47,279 bases of DNA. Origin: Hungatella sp. UBA5385 (GTDB lineage: Bacteria; Bacillota; Clostridia; Lachnospirales; Lachnospiraceae). Positions 1-7,317 of this stretch are shown here, piece by piece (position 1 is the stretch's first letter; the number at the start of each line of letters is the position of its first letter). The DNA is taken from assembly GCA_002409995.1 (NCBI GenBank), contig DHOR01000024.1, positions 5,264-52,542 on the forward strand. Reading direction: 5' to 3'. The notes beneath the pieces were generated by a model. It made no database searches, was not told the DNA's origin, and was given only the letters and a program-made list of their open reading frames with translations. The position numbers and the translations under genes are program-made.

Positions 1-144
1 GTCATCATCATATGGAGCATTTAATGACTGGATTTTATCAATATCAACTATAACATTCCACTTTTTTAACTCGGCACTCGGCACACCAATAAGATTGTAA
101 TCTCCATCGAAATACACTGAAATACTTTTAAAAATATGTTTCAT
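1..144 (-). CDS. Putative Rhs immunity protein, 3' end cut by window edge
   Basis: A reading frame starts with ATG at 142-144 behind a clear GGAG ribosome site (about 153-157) and stays open to the window edge. The 48 visible residues begin MKHIFKSISVYFDGDYNLIG and contain no stop. I do not recognise the family. The role is inferred from position: it directly follows a broken Rhs C-terminal fragment on the same strand, exactly as the other immunity genes in this locus follow their Rhs tips. The toxin tip that should precede it has been deleted, so this would be an orphan immunity gene. Confidence 0.6.
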   Translation of the reverse strand, partial: MKHIFKSISVYFDGDYNLIGVPSAELKKWNVIVDIDKIQSLNAPYDDD

Positions 145-158
145 AATAATTAATCTCC

Positions 159-595
159 TTATCTAATAACCCTTATAACAATCTCTACACTAAGTTTGGT
201 ATTATACTTATTCAGACTGAGTGGGTCAGTAATTTCTTGATCATTTGGCATCTTCCTGGCGACACTTTCAACACTATCCTCAATGAGGAATCTACCTGTC
301 TCAGATCTATAATCTCTCGCCCGCAAATAATACATACTACTGCTTAAATCAAAATACTCCCCACAATACCGGAACGGATTCTCATCATCCATATCCAGGT
401 TCTCTCAACTTCAAAAGAATCATACTCATACGAAGCTTTACACGTTCCGCTTTGACTCCACAGTTGGGCGACATCCCCATGCTCATTAAATATATAGTAG
501 TATACCACACGATCTATTTCACCGGCAATTAAATTAATTATCTGTAAATAGGTTTTAATCTTACTGGCGTCCGTCTGTCCCACTCAATATTGATT
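159..595 (-). pseudogene. Rhs core C-terminal fragment, frameshifted, toxin tip lost
   Basis: Two minus-strand frames together encode the end of an Rhs core. The part at 344-583 carries KIKTYLQIINLIAGEIDRVV and YYYIFNEHGDV. The part at 159-392 carries ENPFRYCGEYFDLSS, YYLRARDYR and DPLSLNKY. The two are joined by a frameshift near 395-405, where the intact Rhs reads on through VERNLDKEDENPF. After DPLSLNKY the sequence runs within about 15 codons into the next immunity gene, so the glycine-rich linker and toxin tip are absent. It has no start of its own and is a non-functional remnant of a displaced C-terminal module. Confidence 0.8.
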
Positions 596-612
596 CCATA
601 ATTTTAAAACAA

Positions 613-650
613 ACAGCTACAGAACTCACATAATTAGGTTCTGTAGCTGT
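613..650 (-). terminator. Hairpin terminator, repeat copy 1
   Basis: A perfect 13-bp stem (ACAGCTACAGAAC, 613-625, pairing with 638-650) has a 12-nt loop. Read on the minus strand it is followed by a T-rich run (TGTTTGTTTTAAAA), as expected for a factor-independent terminator of minus-strand transcription. The same hairpin recurs at 1187-1223 and 5750-5788, each time between one module's immunity remnant and the next Rhs fragment. Confidence 0.75.
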
Positions 651-835
651 ATCATTTAAGAATTAATAAATTATTTTAAGATGTTAATATTATGTTTGTA
701 TAAGTCTCATTTGTGAAGCAAAATTGTAATTATTTGATCCCAAATCTTTAACAATGCATTTCTTCAGCATAAGGGCCACGAAGAAATATTTCGATATTAT
801 TAGTTGGATAATAAATGCTGTAATAGCGTCTATTT
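651..835 (-). repeat. Degenerate immunity-gene remnant, repeat copy 1 (short)
   Basis: This stretch carries the landmarks of 1225-1505 and, more weakly, of 5789-6100: a conserved segment after the terminator, then one around GAAGAAATATTTCGAT. It lacks about 90 bp from the middle. No long frame survives. The best preserved copy (5789-6100) contains an open stretch reading MHTLIITYGLEVSKNGNKYE, which suggests all three derive from one ancestral immunity gene. Confidence 0.55.
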
Positions 836-1165
836 TCTTAGACGGATAATTAACATTGTAAACCTACCAGTCCCTGGCCTATAATCTCTAGCCCGTAAAT
901 AATACGTACCACTGCTTAAATCAAAATACTCTCCACAATACCGGAACGGATTCTCATCTTCCTTATCTAAGTTTCTCTCAACTCCAAAAGCATCATACTC
1001 ATACGAAGCTTTACACGTTCCGCTTTGACTCCACAGTTGGGTTACATCACCATGTTCATTAAATATATAGTAGTATACCAAACAATCTATTTCACTGGCA
1101 ATTAAATTGATTCTTCTTAAATAGGTTTTTATCTTGTTACCGTCAGTCTGTTTCGCTTCAATATA
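830..1165 (-). pseudogene. Rhs core fragment ending at GRFT, toxin tip lost
   Basis: One open minus-strand frame encodes KIKTYLRRINLIASEID, YYYIFNEHGDVTQLWS, YEYDAFGVERNLDKEDENPF, RYCGEYFDLSS and YLRARDYRPGTGRFT, collinear with about residues 1470-1560 of the intact Rhs protein. Straight after GRFT the homology stops and the immunity-remnant repeat begins. There is no promoter, ribosome site or convincing start. It is the scar of a displaced C-terminal module whose tip was lost by recombination. Confidence 0.8.
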
Positions 1166-1186
1166 AATTCCATAACATTAAAACAA

Positions 1187-1223
1187 ACAGCTACAGAACT
1201 GACATAATTAGGTTCTGTAGCTG
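1187..1223 (-). terminator. Hairpin terminator, repeat copy 2
   Basis: A stem of about 12 bp (CAGCTACAGAAC with GTTCTGTAGCTG) has a 12-nt loop, followed on the minus strand by TTTGTTTTAATG. It is almost identical to copy 1 at 613-650. Confidence 0.75.
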
Positions 1224-1224
1224 A

Positions 1225-1505
1225 ATCATTTAAGAATCAATAATTGTTTTAAAATGTTAACACTATGCTTATATAAATCTCATTCGCCAAACAAATTCTT
1301 AATTATTTGATTCCAGATCATTAACAACTTTTATCAGTTCTATGTATTTATTATCATTTTTACTAACTTCCGCATCATGCGAGCTTATTTATGAACGCAG
1401 TTCTCCACCTTGCTTTCTCCAGCGTAATGGTCGCGAAGAAATATTTCTATATTAATAGTTAGATAATAACTGCTGTAGCGGCATCTATTTTCTTAGACAG
1501 ATAAT
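1225..1505 (-). repeat. Degenerate immunity-gene remnant, repeat copy 2
   Basis: This is homologous to 5789-6100 along most of its length: shared segments around GATTCCAGATCATTAA, TTTACTAACTTCC and GAAGAAATATTTC. Several stops break every frame. It lies directly upstream, in minus-strand terms, of the copy 2 terminator. Confidence 0.55.
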
Positions 1506-1703
1506 TAGTGGAAGCATCTTATTTATTGGGGGTATGTTTCTTTTTTTCTTCGATTATTTCTTCCAAAAATAAAATCATTTTATCCATTACAGGTACTTCA
1601 TCAATACCAGCTGTCCAAAAACCATATTCATCTATCAATACTTTTTGCTTATCTGGATAATCATTAATACTTATTTTTTAACCTTGAAAATAACTAGGAA
1701 TAA
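1506..1703 (-). pseudogene. Partial second copy of an immunity gene 3' end
   Basis: Bases 1620-1703 repeat 1891-1974 inside the preceding immunity gene with few changes (shared minus-strand peptide ISINDYPDKQKVLIDEYGF). The sequence then diverges: here it continues WTAGIDEVPVMDKMILFLEE and ends HTPNK-stop near 1510. It is the C-terminal half of a paralogous immunity protein, left directly behind the intact copy. It has no start codon or ribosome site, so it is not expected to be made unless by recombination with the upstream gene. Confidence 0.65.
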
Positions 1704-1705
1704 TC

Positions 1706-2116
1706 CTATTTAAAACTCATGACTTTCTCACCAAATGCTCCTGGAAATCCCCCACGACCATCCTTAAGTCCTGACTCACATGGTGTTATTTGCTTATTAT
1801 GATATATATAGAATGTACCTGCATTAATAAAGAATAATTTTCCTTCAGCATTTTTGATCATAAACATATTATTTGAATCATCTATGTTGAAACCATATTC
1901 ATCTATCAATACTTTTTGCTTATCTGGATAATCATTAATACTTATTTCTAAACCTTGAAAAAAACTAGGAATAAACAATGTGTTAACAGGTTTAAAAAGA
2001 ATATCAATATTATAATCTCTATTTCGATTTTTGTCACTCCTTAATAATAATTGACTATGCGTACAAGCATAATCTAAAATTTGAAACTTGCTTGATAATT
2101 CAGAATATAAAATCAT
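1706..2116 (-). CDS. Putative immunity protein for the orphan Rhs tip at 2131
   Basis: This encodes a soluble protein of about 136 residues, with no signal peptide or membrane segment. An AGGAGA ribosome site at 2125-2130 places the start at ATG 2114-2116 (MILYSELSSKFQIL). The longer frame from 2134 would begin upstream of that ribosome site and is less likely. The gene directly follows the end of a truncated Rhs protein with a distinct C-terminal tip, the standard layout for a toxin-immunity pair. I do not recognise the family. Its central segment is duplicated downstream at 1620-1703 with a different C-terminus. The immunity role is inferred from position only. Confidence 0.65.
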   Translation of the reverse strand: MILYSELSSKFQILDYACTHSQLLLRSDKNRNRDYNIDILFKPVNTLFIPSFFQGLEISINDYPDKQKVLIDEYGFNIDDSNNMFMIKNAEGKLFFINAGTFYIYHNKQITPCESGLKDGRGGFPGAFGEKVMSFK

Positions 2117-2130
2117 TTCTTTTTCTCCTA

Positions 2131-4110
2131 TCATGGTTTAATTTTAAATGCTTCAGCTCCAATATATATTTCTCCGTAATAATGGAAAATGGTCTTTGCA
2201 AACACGTTTTTAAATTGGTAAAGTAGATTTAATTCCCAGTTAATTCCACTTCTCTCAGGGCTGACAATCATGTTCATTAATGTCTGATCAATTCCATCTA
2301 GCAGGAAATGGATTTCTGCGATTGGATCATTAAATGCTTTCCATACTTCAGGCCGCCAATCTTCGGCTTGCATAAATTGCTGTGCTCCGATCTCCTTAGC
2401 AAAATTTACTACCAAGTCCTTAAGACCAAAAGCATACTTATTTGTTGTATTCTCTATAACTTCATTCGCCTGTATCAAATGACGAGCCTGTTGAAACCCT
2501 GTCGCCCCAGCAGCTCCGACAGTTGCTCCAGCAGTTCCAACTGTTGTCACACCAAACCCGAGGCCAGACATAGCTGCTCCAGTAGTTGCAAGAGCACTCC
2601 CAGCAGCTCCATAAGCAAGAACTGCCCCTCCTGTTAAGCCAATCGTTCCTCCAATTGCAGCACCTTTTACAACCGCTTTTGCAACTGCTTTCAATGAAGA
2701 TTCACCTTTAAGGACTGAAGATATTCCTCCAGCTATTGCACCAGCTATTGTTCCGACTATTCCAGTAACAGCTAAGAATGGTAGATGCCCAGTTGGATCT
2801 GCAAACTTGGTTGGGTTATTATGGCAATAATTATACAGATTTAATGATAATGGGTCAACAACCGTTCGCTCATTTGGCAATTGATTGGTAGCAGATCGGA
2901 GAGTATCCTCACTTGTAAATCGCCCAGTTACAGGTCTATAATTTCTCGCCCGCAAATAATACGTACTACTACTTAAATCAAAATACTCCCCACAATACCG
3001 GAACGGATTCTCATCCTCCTCATCCAGGTTTCTCTCAACTCCAAAAGCATCATACTCATACGAAGCTTTACAAGTTCCGTTTTGACTCCACAGTTGGGTT
3101 ACATCGCCATGTTCATTAAATATATAATAGTATACCATACTATCTTTTTCTCTGGCAATCAAATTGATTCCCCTTAAATAGGTTTTAATCTTGCTGCCGG
3201 CAACCTGTTCTGCTACAATATCGCTTCCATCCCAGCAATACAAATTTGTTTTGCTCTGGCTTTCAGTCAGTTTCCTTACGTCAACACTGTGGCGCAGACC
3301 GTCTCCACGGTACTGGTATGTAATCTCTTTGTCATCCTGGTTTATCCGGCTCAGTTGGTTGAATCCATCATAATGTCTCCATTCATAAACCGTCGGAGTT
3401 TCACTTTGATAGTTCCCCGATAACTTAACATTTCCCGGATAATCCGGCGTTGGCGCTGTTTTCTCCCAAATCCGGAAGGTTTCATTTCCATTATTATCAT
3501 AACAGTACCGATAAGTTTCAGTTATTTTTCCCTGCTTTTTTATCTCCTTTTCCAATCGGTTGTCCAAGCCATATTCATAGCTTGTAACACTGACCAACTC
3601 ATCCTTCGTTTTTCCTTCCACCATCATTTTCATACGGTTGGAATAGGCGTCATAGGTATAAAATGTTCGCTTCCAGCTTGAATAATCTTCTTCTGTCAAA
3701 CGTCCCAGTCGGTCATATTGATATGATATGGTGGCTGGGGCCGAACCGGCTTTGTTAATCTTGCTTAGAATGTTCCCATCCACGTCATAGCCATATTCCC
3801 ATGCAGAAATCACGGTTCCGCGCCTTTTATTCTCTAAAGATATTACCCTGTTGCCATCATTATACTTATAGCTGGTTTCCATACCTGACTGCGGATAGCG
3901 GAGGATTCTACGGTTGCCTTTTTCATCATATTCGTACTCTGCCAGTATCGCCCCGGCAGCGCTGTTTTTTCTTACCTGCTTTAAACGGTATAAGTCATCA
4001 TATTTATATCTCCAAGCTTGCTTTTCCTCCACAGGTCAACTGAAATGACTGGCAGTTTCCATATTTATATCATAAGTATAATCTTTCCTAAACGAATCAT
4101 AGCAGATAGG
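2131..4110 (-). CDS. 5'-truncated orphan Rhs protein with distinct C-terminal tip
   Basis: An open frame of 633 codons (2131-4032, nominal GTG) encodes the last roughly 420 residues of an Rhs core, nearly identical to the intact Rhs gene. It includes the YD repeats, YCGEYFDLSSSTYYLRARN and DPLSLNLYNYCHNNPT, ending at DPTGH. A glycine/alanine-rich hydrophobic linker follows (GAIAGGISSVLKGESS, GGTIGLTGGAVLAYGAAGS), then a unique tip of about 110 residues beginning near NEVIENTTNKYAFGLKD and ending YIGAEAFKIKP. Rhs homology continues upstream to about 4110 but is broken by a stop. There is no N-terminal delivery region, so it can hardly be exported alone. It most likely serves as a donor tip for recombination into the full-length gene. 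The tip family is not recognised. Confidence 0.7.
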
Positions 4111-4146
4111 AGTTTCTGTTTGTACAATGTATACATATGTTAATTA

Positions 4147-4188
4147 AGAAAATCCTGATCACACCATCGCATGATCAGGATTTTCTTG
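4147..4188. terminator. Strong bidirectional hairpin terminator
   Basis: A perfect 16-bp stem (AAGAAAATCCTGATCA at 4147-4162 with 4173-4188) has a 10-nt loop, and A/T runs on both sides suit either direction. It ends the module containing the immunity gene at 4401 and separates it from the next truncated Rhs gene. Confidence 0.8.
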
Positions 4189-4345
4189 AAATAGATTCTT
4201 TTTGAATGCTGTAAATAGTTCAGTTAACTTTTGGGTTGATATTTAATCCGTAGCTCAGATAACTATGTCACCCAATCTTTTATACACTGCTGCTCCAATG
4301 TAGTGGTTGGCAGATAAAGCCCACCATCTTCTTGGCAAAATACTA
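4186..4345 (-). pseudogene. Partial second copy of the 4401 immunity gene 3' end
   Basis: About 160 bp repeat the block at 4362-4523 at an offset of about 177 bp. On the minus strand it reads EDGGLYLPTTTLEQQCIKDW, then a stop, then LSELRIKYQPKS-stop (stop at 4224-4226). The intact gene reads EDGGHDLPTIILDQQCIKGW and LSELRLKYQSES. This is the end of a paralogous immunity protein with one internal stop and no start. Confidence 0.7.
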
Positions 4346-4400
4346 AGAGAGTAAATGCTTTCTTGGAATAAACTCTTTTTCAATGCTCTAAATCGTTCAA

Positions 4401-4805
4401 TTAACTCTCTGATTGATATTTCAGACGGAGTTCTGACAACTGTGTCACCCAACCTTTTATGCATTGCTGATCCAATATAATTGTTGGTAAATCATGTCCC
4501 CCATCTTCTTGACAAAATAGTTTAAAGCATTCATCTGATAAATTACCATATAAACTAGCGTGTGCAGTAAATAATGACATAATCCAAAAAACCTCATAAT
4601 GTTCACGTTTAAATGTCACCTCATCATCCATAGATGTTTTCGAAATTCCAGATATTAAATAGGAGCACACATAATCAACACTAGCAACTCCAAGATAATG
4701 CTCTTTATATTGATCTCCATCTGAATAATATACATGGCATTGCCAATCTGATTCCACAACCAAAGTTATAGCAAACTCTTTTGATACTAAAACCAATTTC
4801 TCCAC
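4401..4805 (-). CDS. Putative immunity protein for the orphan Rhs tip at 4787
   Basis: This encodes a soluble 134-residue protein starting with GTG at 4803-4805, preceded by a strong GGAGGTAGGAG ribosome site. The first 19 bases overlap the end of the Rhs tip in another frame (the tip ends GAPWRNWF-stop at 4787), implying translational coupling. There is no signal peptide or membrane segment. The sequence (MEKLVLVSKEFAITLVVESD, then an acidic C-terminal half) is not one I recognise. The immunity function is inferred from the position immediately behind a toxin tip. Its 3' end is duplicated downstream at 4186-4345. Confidence 0.7.
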   Translation of the reverse strand: MEKLVLVSKEFAITLVVESDWQCHVYYSDGDQYKEHYLGVASVDYVCSYLISGISKTSMDDEVTFKREHYEVFWIMSLFTAHASLYGNLSDECFKLFCQEDGGHDLPTIILDQQCIKGWVTQLSELRLKYQSES

Positions 4806-5745
4806 GGTGCTCCTACCTCCACGCCTTTTTCATAAAATCTAATACCAGCATTTAATCGATCCCAGTTTTGGTAAATATATCTTAGTTCTTGAATGGTGAT
4901 AGCGTTCTTATATTCACCGATTCCCATAAATGACTTATATGTAACCCATTCGTTTAGATTAAAACGAATCATATTTCCCTCTGCTATCGTTTTTTCAATC
5001 ATTTGTTTGCTGAAATCTATCCATGATATGCCATCTGGCCTTATTAAACTGTTAAGAAATTTGCCCCCTGCACTTTGTTGTAATTGAACAATAGAAGCAT
5101 CGTTATAAAAGCCATAGACTAAATCATTTTCTCCGAATTTCAATGTCTTATCTACAGTTTCAACTGCTTTTTGGGCACCCGCCGCTCCACCAGCCCCTGC
5201 TGATGCCGCCGCAGTTCCTACCTCATAGTAATATTTTACAATCTGGCTGCGGTGATCAAACGGTGCAATGGTTTGAATCAAACGTCCTGCCTTATCGTAT
5301 TGGAATTCGGTTTTCTTTCCGGCTTCATCCCACTGGAACCGTTTATTGCCTAACGCATCATATTGAATGCTGGTAATTCTCTCCTGACCGGAGTCTGTCC
5401 GTATGGATTTTACTGCACGGCCTGCATAATCGTACTCCCAGCATTCCACTTTGTTCCTGGCATCAATTTTCCGGATATTGTTTCCTGCATTGTCATATTC
5501 GTAGGTAAATACCCTCTCTCCGTCTAAAATTTCCTTTCGTACCTGGTCTTCCTGGTCTTTCTGGTCTTTATAACATTCCGTCATGATATCTGGAGCATAG
5601 GAGTCTCCTATGACTTTTTTCAGCTCTCGATAGTATTACCTGCCATCTGCCGGATCAGTAAATACCTCATTGTATTCATACGTTTCTTCATATCTGACTT
5701 AGCGAATCATGCGGGATAGCATTGAGAACATGGAAAAAAATTAAA
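4787..5745 (-). CDS. Orphan Rhs fragment: YD repeats fused by deletion to a toxin tip
   Basis: The open frame 4787-5584 encodes about 110 residues of YD repeats (TECYKDQ, FTYEYDNAGNNIRK, WEYDYAGRAVKS) matching about residues 845-955 of the intact Rhs protein. After KYYYE it jumps to a short Gly/Ala linker (GTAAASAGAGGAAGAQ) and a tip of about 130 residues containing FGENDLVYGF, SWIDFSKQMIEKTI and ITIQELRYIYQNW and ending APWRNWF. About 600 core residues are therefore missing. Rhs homology extends upstream to about 5745 but with stop codons (for example a TAA for the Lys of DGRKYYREL near 5627). The QELRYIYQNWDRL tip resembles tips I have seen on other Rhs/LXG toxins, but I cannot name the activity. 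Probably a silent donor module. Confidence 0.65.
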
Positions 5746-5749
5746 ACAA

Positions 5750-5788
5750 ACAGCTATAGAACCCGACTTAATTAGGTTATATAGCTGT
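5750..5788 (-). terminator. Hairpin terminator, repeat copy 3
   Basis: A 13-bp stem with one mismatch (CAGCTATAGAAC with GTTATATAGCTG) has a 13-nt loop, followed on the minus strand by TTTGTTTTAATTTTTTT. It is homologous to the hairpins at 613 and 1187. Confidence 0.75.
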
Positions 5789-6103
5789 TATCATTTAAGC
5801 GTTAATAAATTGTCTTAATATGTTTATATTTTGCTTGTATGAGTTTTTATACTCTCATCCGACCAATTAAAATCATAATTATTTGATTCCTGATCATTAA
5901 TAATTTTTATCAGCTCTTCATACTTATTTCCATTTTTACTAACTTCCAAGCCATAAGTGATTATTAATGTATGCATCTCCCATCTGGCATTTCTCCATCG
6001 AACAGATTATGAAGAAATATTTCGATAGCTCCGGCAATGGCAACTTTTTATAAATATTTTGGCGGGCCATTATCGGCCACAAAAAGCTAATCCTTATTTT
6101 CTG
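5789..6103 (-). repeat. Immunity-gene remnant, repeat copy 3 (best preserved)
   Basis: The minus strand contains an open stretch reading MHTLIITYGLEVSKNGNKYE followed by ELIKIINDQESNNYDFNWSD and a stop near 5840. Homologous but more decayed versions lie at 1225-1505 and 651-835. No ribosome site precedes it and upstream frames are broken. It is probably the degraded immunity gene of the tip fragment at 6104-6770. Confidence 0.5.
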
Positions 6104-6770
6104 ACTATGGAGCATCTTCTATACTTTCAGCATATTCATGTGCTACTATGGTACCCTCACCAATAATTTTACTTCCAAGACATATATACACACTTTTATC
6201 AACGTTCCATCTTAAAATAAATTGCTTGTAAAGTGCTTCCGTTATTGAGGGGAAGACAATATTTACTGTATATTTTTGGTTGAAAATATATGTCTTGTAT
6301 TGTCACAATGCCGCTTTTAAAAATACCAGGGTCCACAGGAGTGAAATCGCCTATCATTTCTAATATTCTAGTTGGAATTTCAGTTTCAATAACTGCAACT
6401 GCAGATTTATCCCAATTTACAAATTTCAATGTCTCAAGAGGATTTAGGCCAAACTGTTTAGACTCCATTCCATTAAGGGTCAAATTAAACACTATAGACC
6501 CCATAATATCCATATACACCTCTGCACCTACGGAACGGTATAACTTAGTCATCTCCTGACTTATATTCGAATTTGCCTGTATCAACTGCCTTGCCTGTTG
6601 AAAACCAGTAGCTCCTGCTGATACTCCCTCAGTACCTATTGTTGCCGTTCCATATCCAAGAGCAGCCGCAACTGCGCCAGTTGATGCAAAAACACTACCA
6701 GCTGCTCCATAAGCAAGAACTGCTCCGCCTGTAAGACCAATCGTACCCCCCATCAAATACTAGCTCACAA
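6104..6770 (-). pseudogene. Displaced Rhs linker plus tip, frameshifted
   Basis: The frame 6199-6756 begins inside the conserved Rhs linker (GGTIGLTGGAVLAYGAAGS, then GATGFQQARQLIQAN) and continues into a unique tip (YMDIMGSIVFNLTLNGMESK, EIPTRILEMIGDFTPVD). Near 6270-6300 the frame shifts: a second frame reads NQKYTVNIVFPSITEALYKQ, FILRWNVDKSVYICLGSK and IVAHEYAES and stops at 6104-6106. The first frame ends in unrelated residues at 6199. There is no start, ribosome site or core, so this is an inactivated C-terminal module. It is joined just upstream to the end of the intact locus at the linker, suggesting the linker is where tips are exchanged. Confidence 0.65.
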
Positions 6771-6827
6771 TTTACAACGGCAAAATTAATAGTAATCACT
6801 TGAATAATAAGTGTGCTGTGGTTAGAA

Positions 6828-7307
6828 CTAATCACAATTTATAAATCCATATTCTTCTGGGACAATCCCTTCATTCCAAACCGTTTTTGAATTATAAACT
6901 GAGTTGGTAAAGACACAGTTTTTTAATTCTGAATACTGCATTATTGCACCGCAAAAATTACATGAAATGAAATTTGAATTTTTTAATGTAGCATTTAATA
7001 AAACAGCTCCCGCAAAGTTTGCACCTTCAAAATCACTATGCAAAAGTAATGCCTGGTACAATGAAGTATTTTGAAAACTAGAATGTTTAGCTTCAACCAT
7101 AATAAGTTTAGCTTCATCCATTTGTGTATTATCAAATCGCGATTTAATTAATTCAGCTGAACGAAAATCACAATTAACCATGTTCGCCTGACTCATATCT
7201 AATCGCGACAATATACATCTGTGAAAATTATTATTATTCAACATCATACCCACCAAAGAATCTGTATCAATAAAAATCGGGTCATCGTGTATCCTATTTA
7301 TAAACAT
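6828..7307 (-). CDS. Pentapeptide-repeat immunity protein
   Basis: This 159-residue protein starts at ATG 7305-7307 behind AGGAG (7313-7317), only 10 bases after the Rhs stop, so it is co-transcribed with Rhs. From about residue 27 it is built of A(D/N)(L/F)xx-type pentapeptides (for example ANMVNCDFRSAEL, FEGANFAGAVLLNATLKNSN, CNFCGAIM), about 18 in all. Proteins of this type fold as a right-handed quadrilateral beta-helix, and the Qnr/MfpA members mimic DNA. There is no signal peptide. Position makes it the cognate immunity protein of the ParB-like tip of the intact Rhs gene. A DNA-mimicking mode of protection is an attractive inference but not shown. Confidence 0.8.
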   Translation of the reverse strand: MFINRIHDDPIFIDTDSLVGMMLNNNNFHRCILSRLDMSQANMVNCDFRSAELIKSRFDNTQMDEAKLIMVEAKHSSFQNTSLYQALLLHSDFEGANFAGAVLLNATLKNSNFISCNFCGAIMQYSELKNCVFTNSVYNSKTVWNEGIVPEEYGFINCD

Positions 7308-7317
7308 TTATTTTCTC

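Noticed and set aside
2308..2637. Plus-strand open frame of 109 codons opposite the orphan Rhs linker
   Set aside because: It is the antisense of a low-complexity Gly/Ala-rich segment. It has no ribosome site and its Ser/Cys-rich composition is typical of such shadows.
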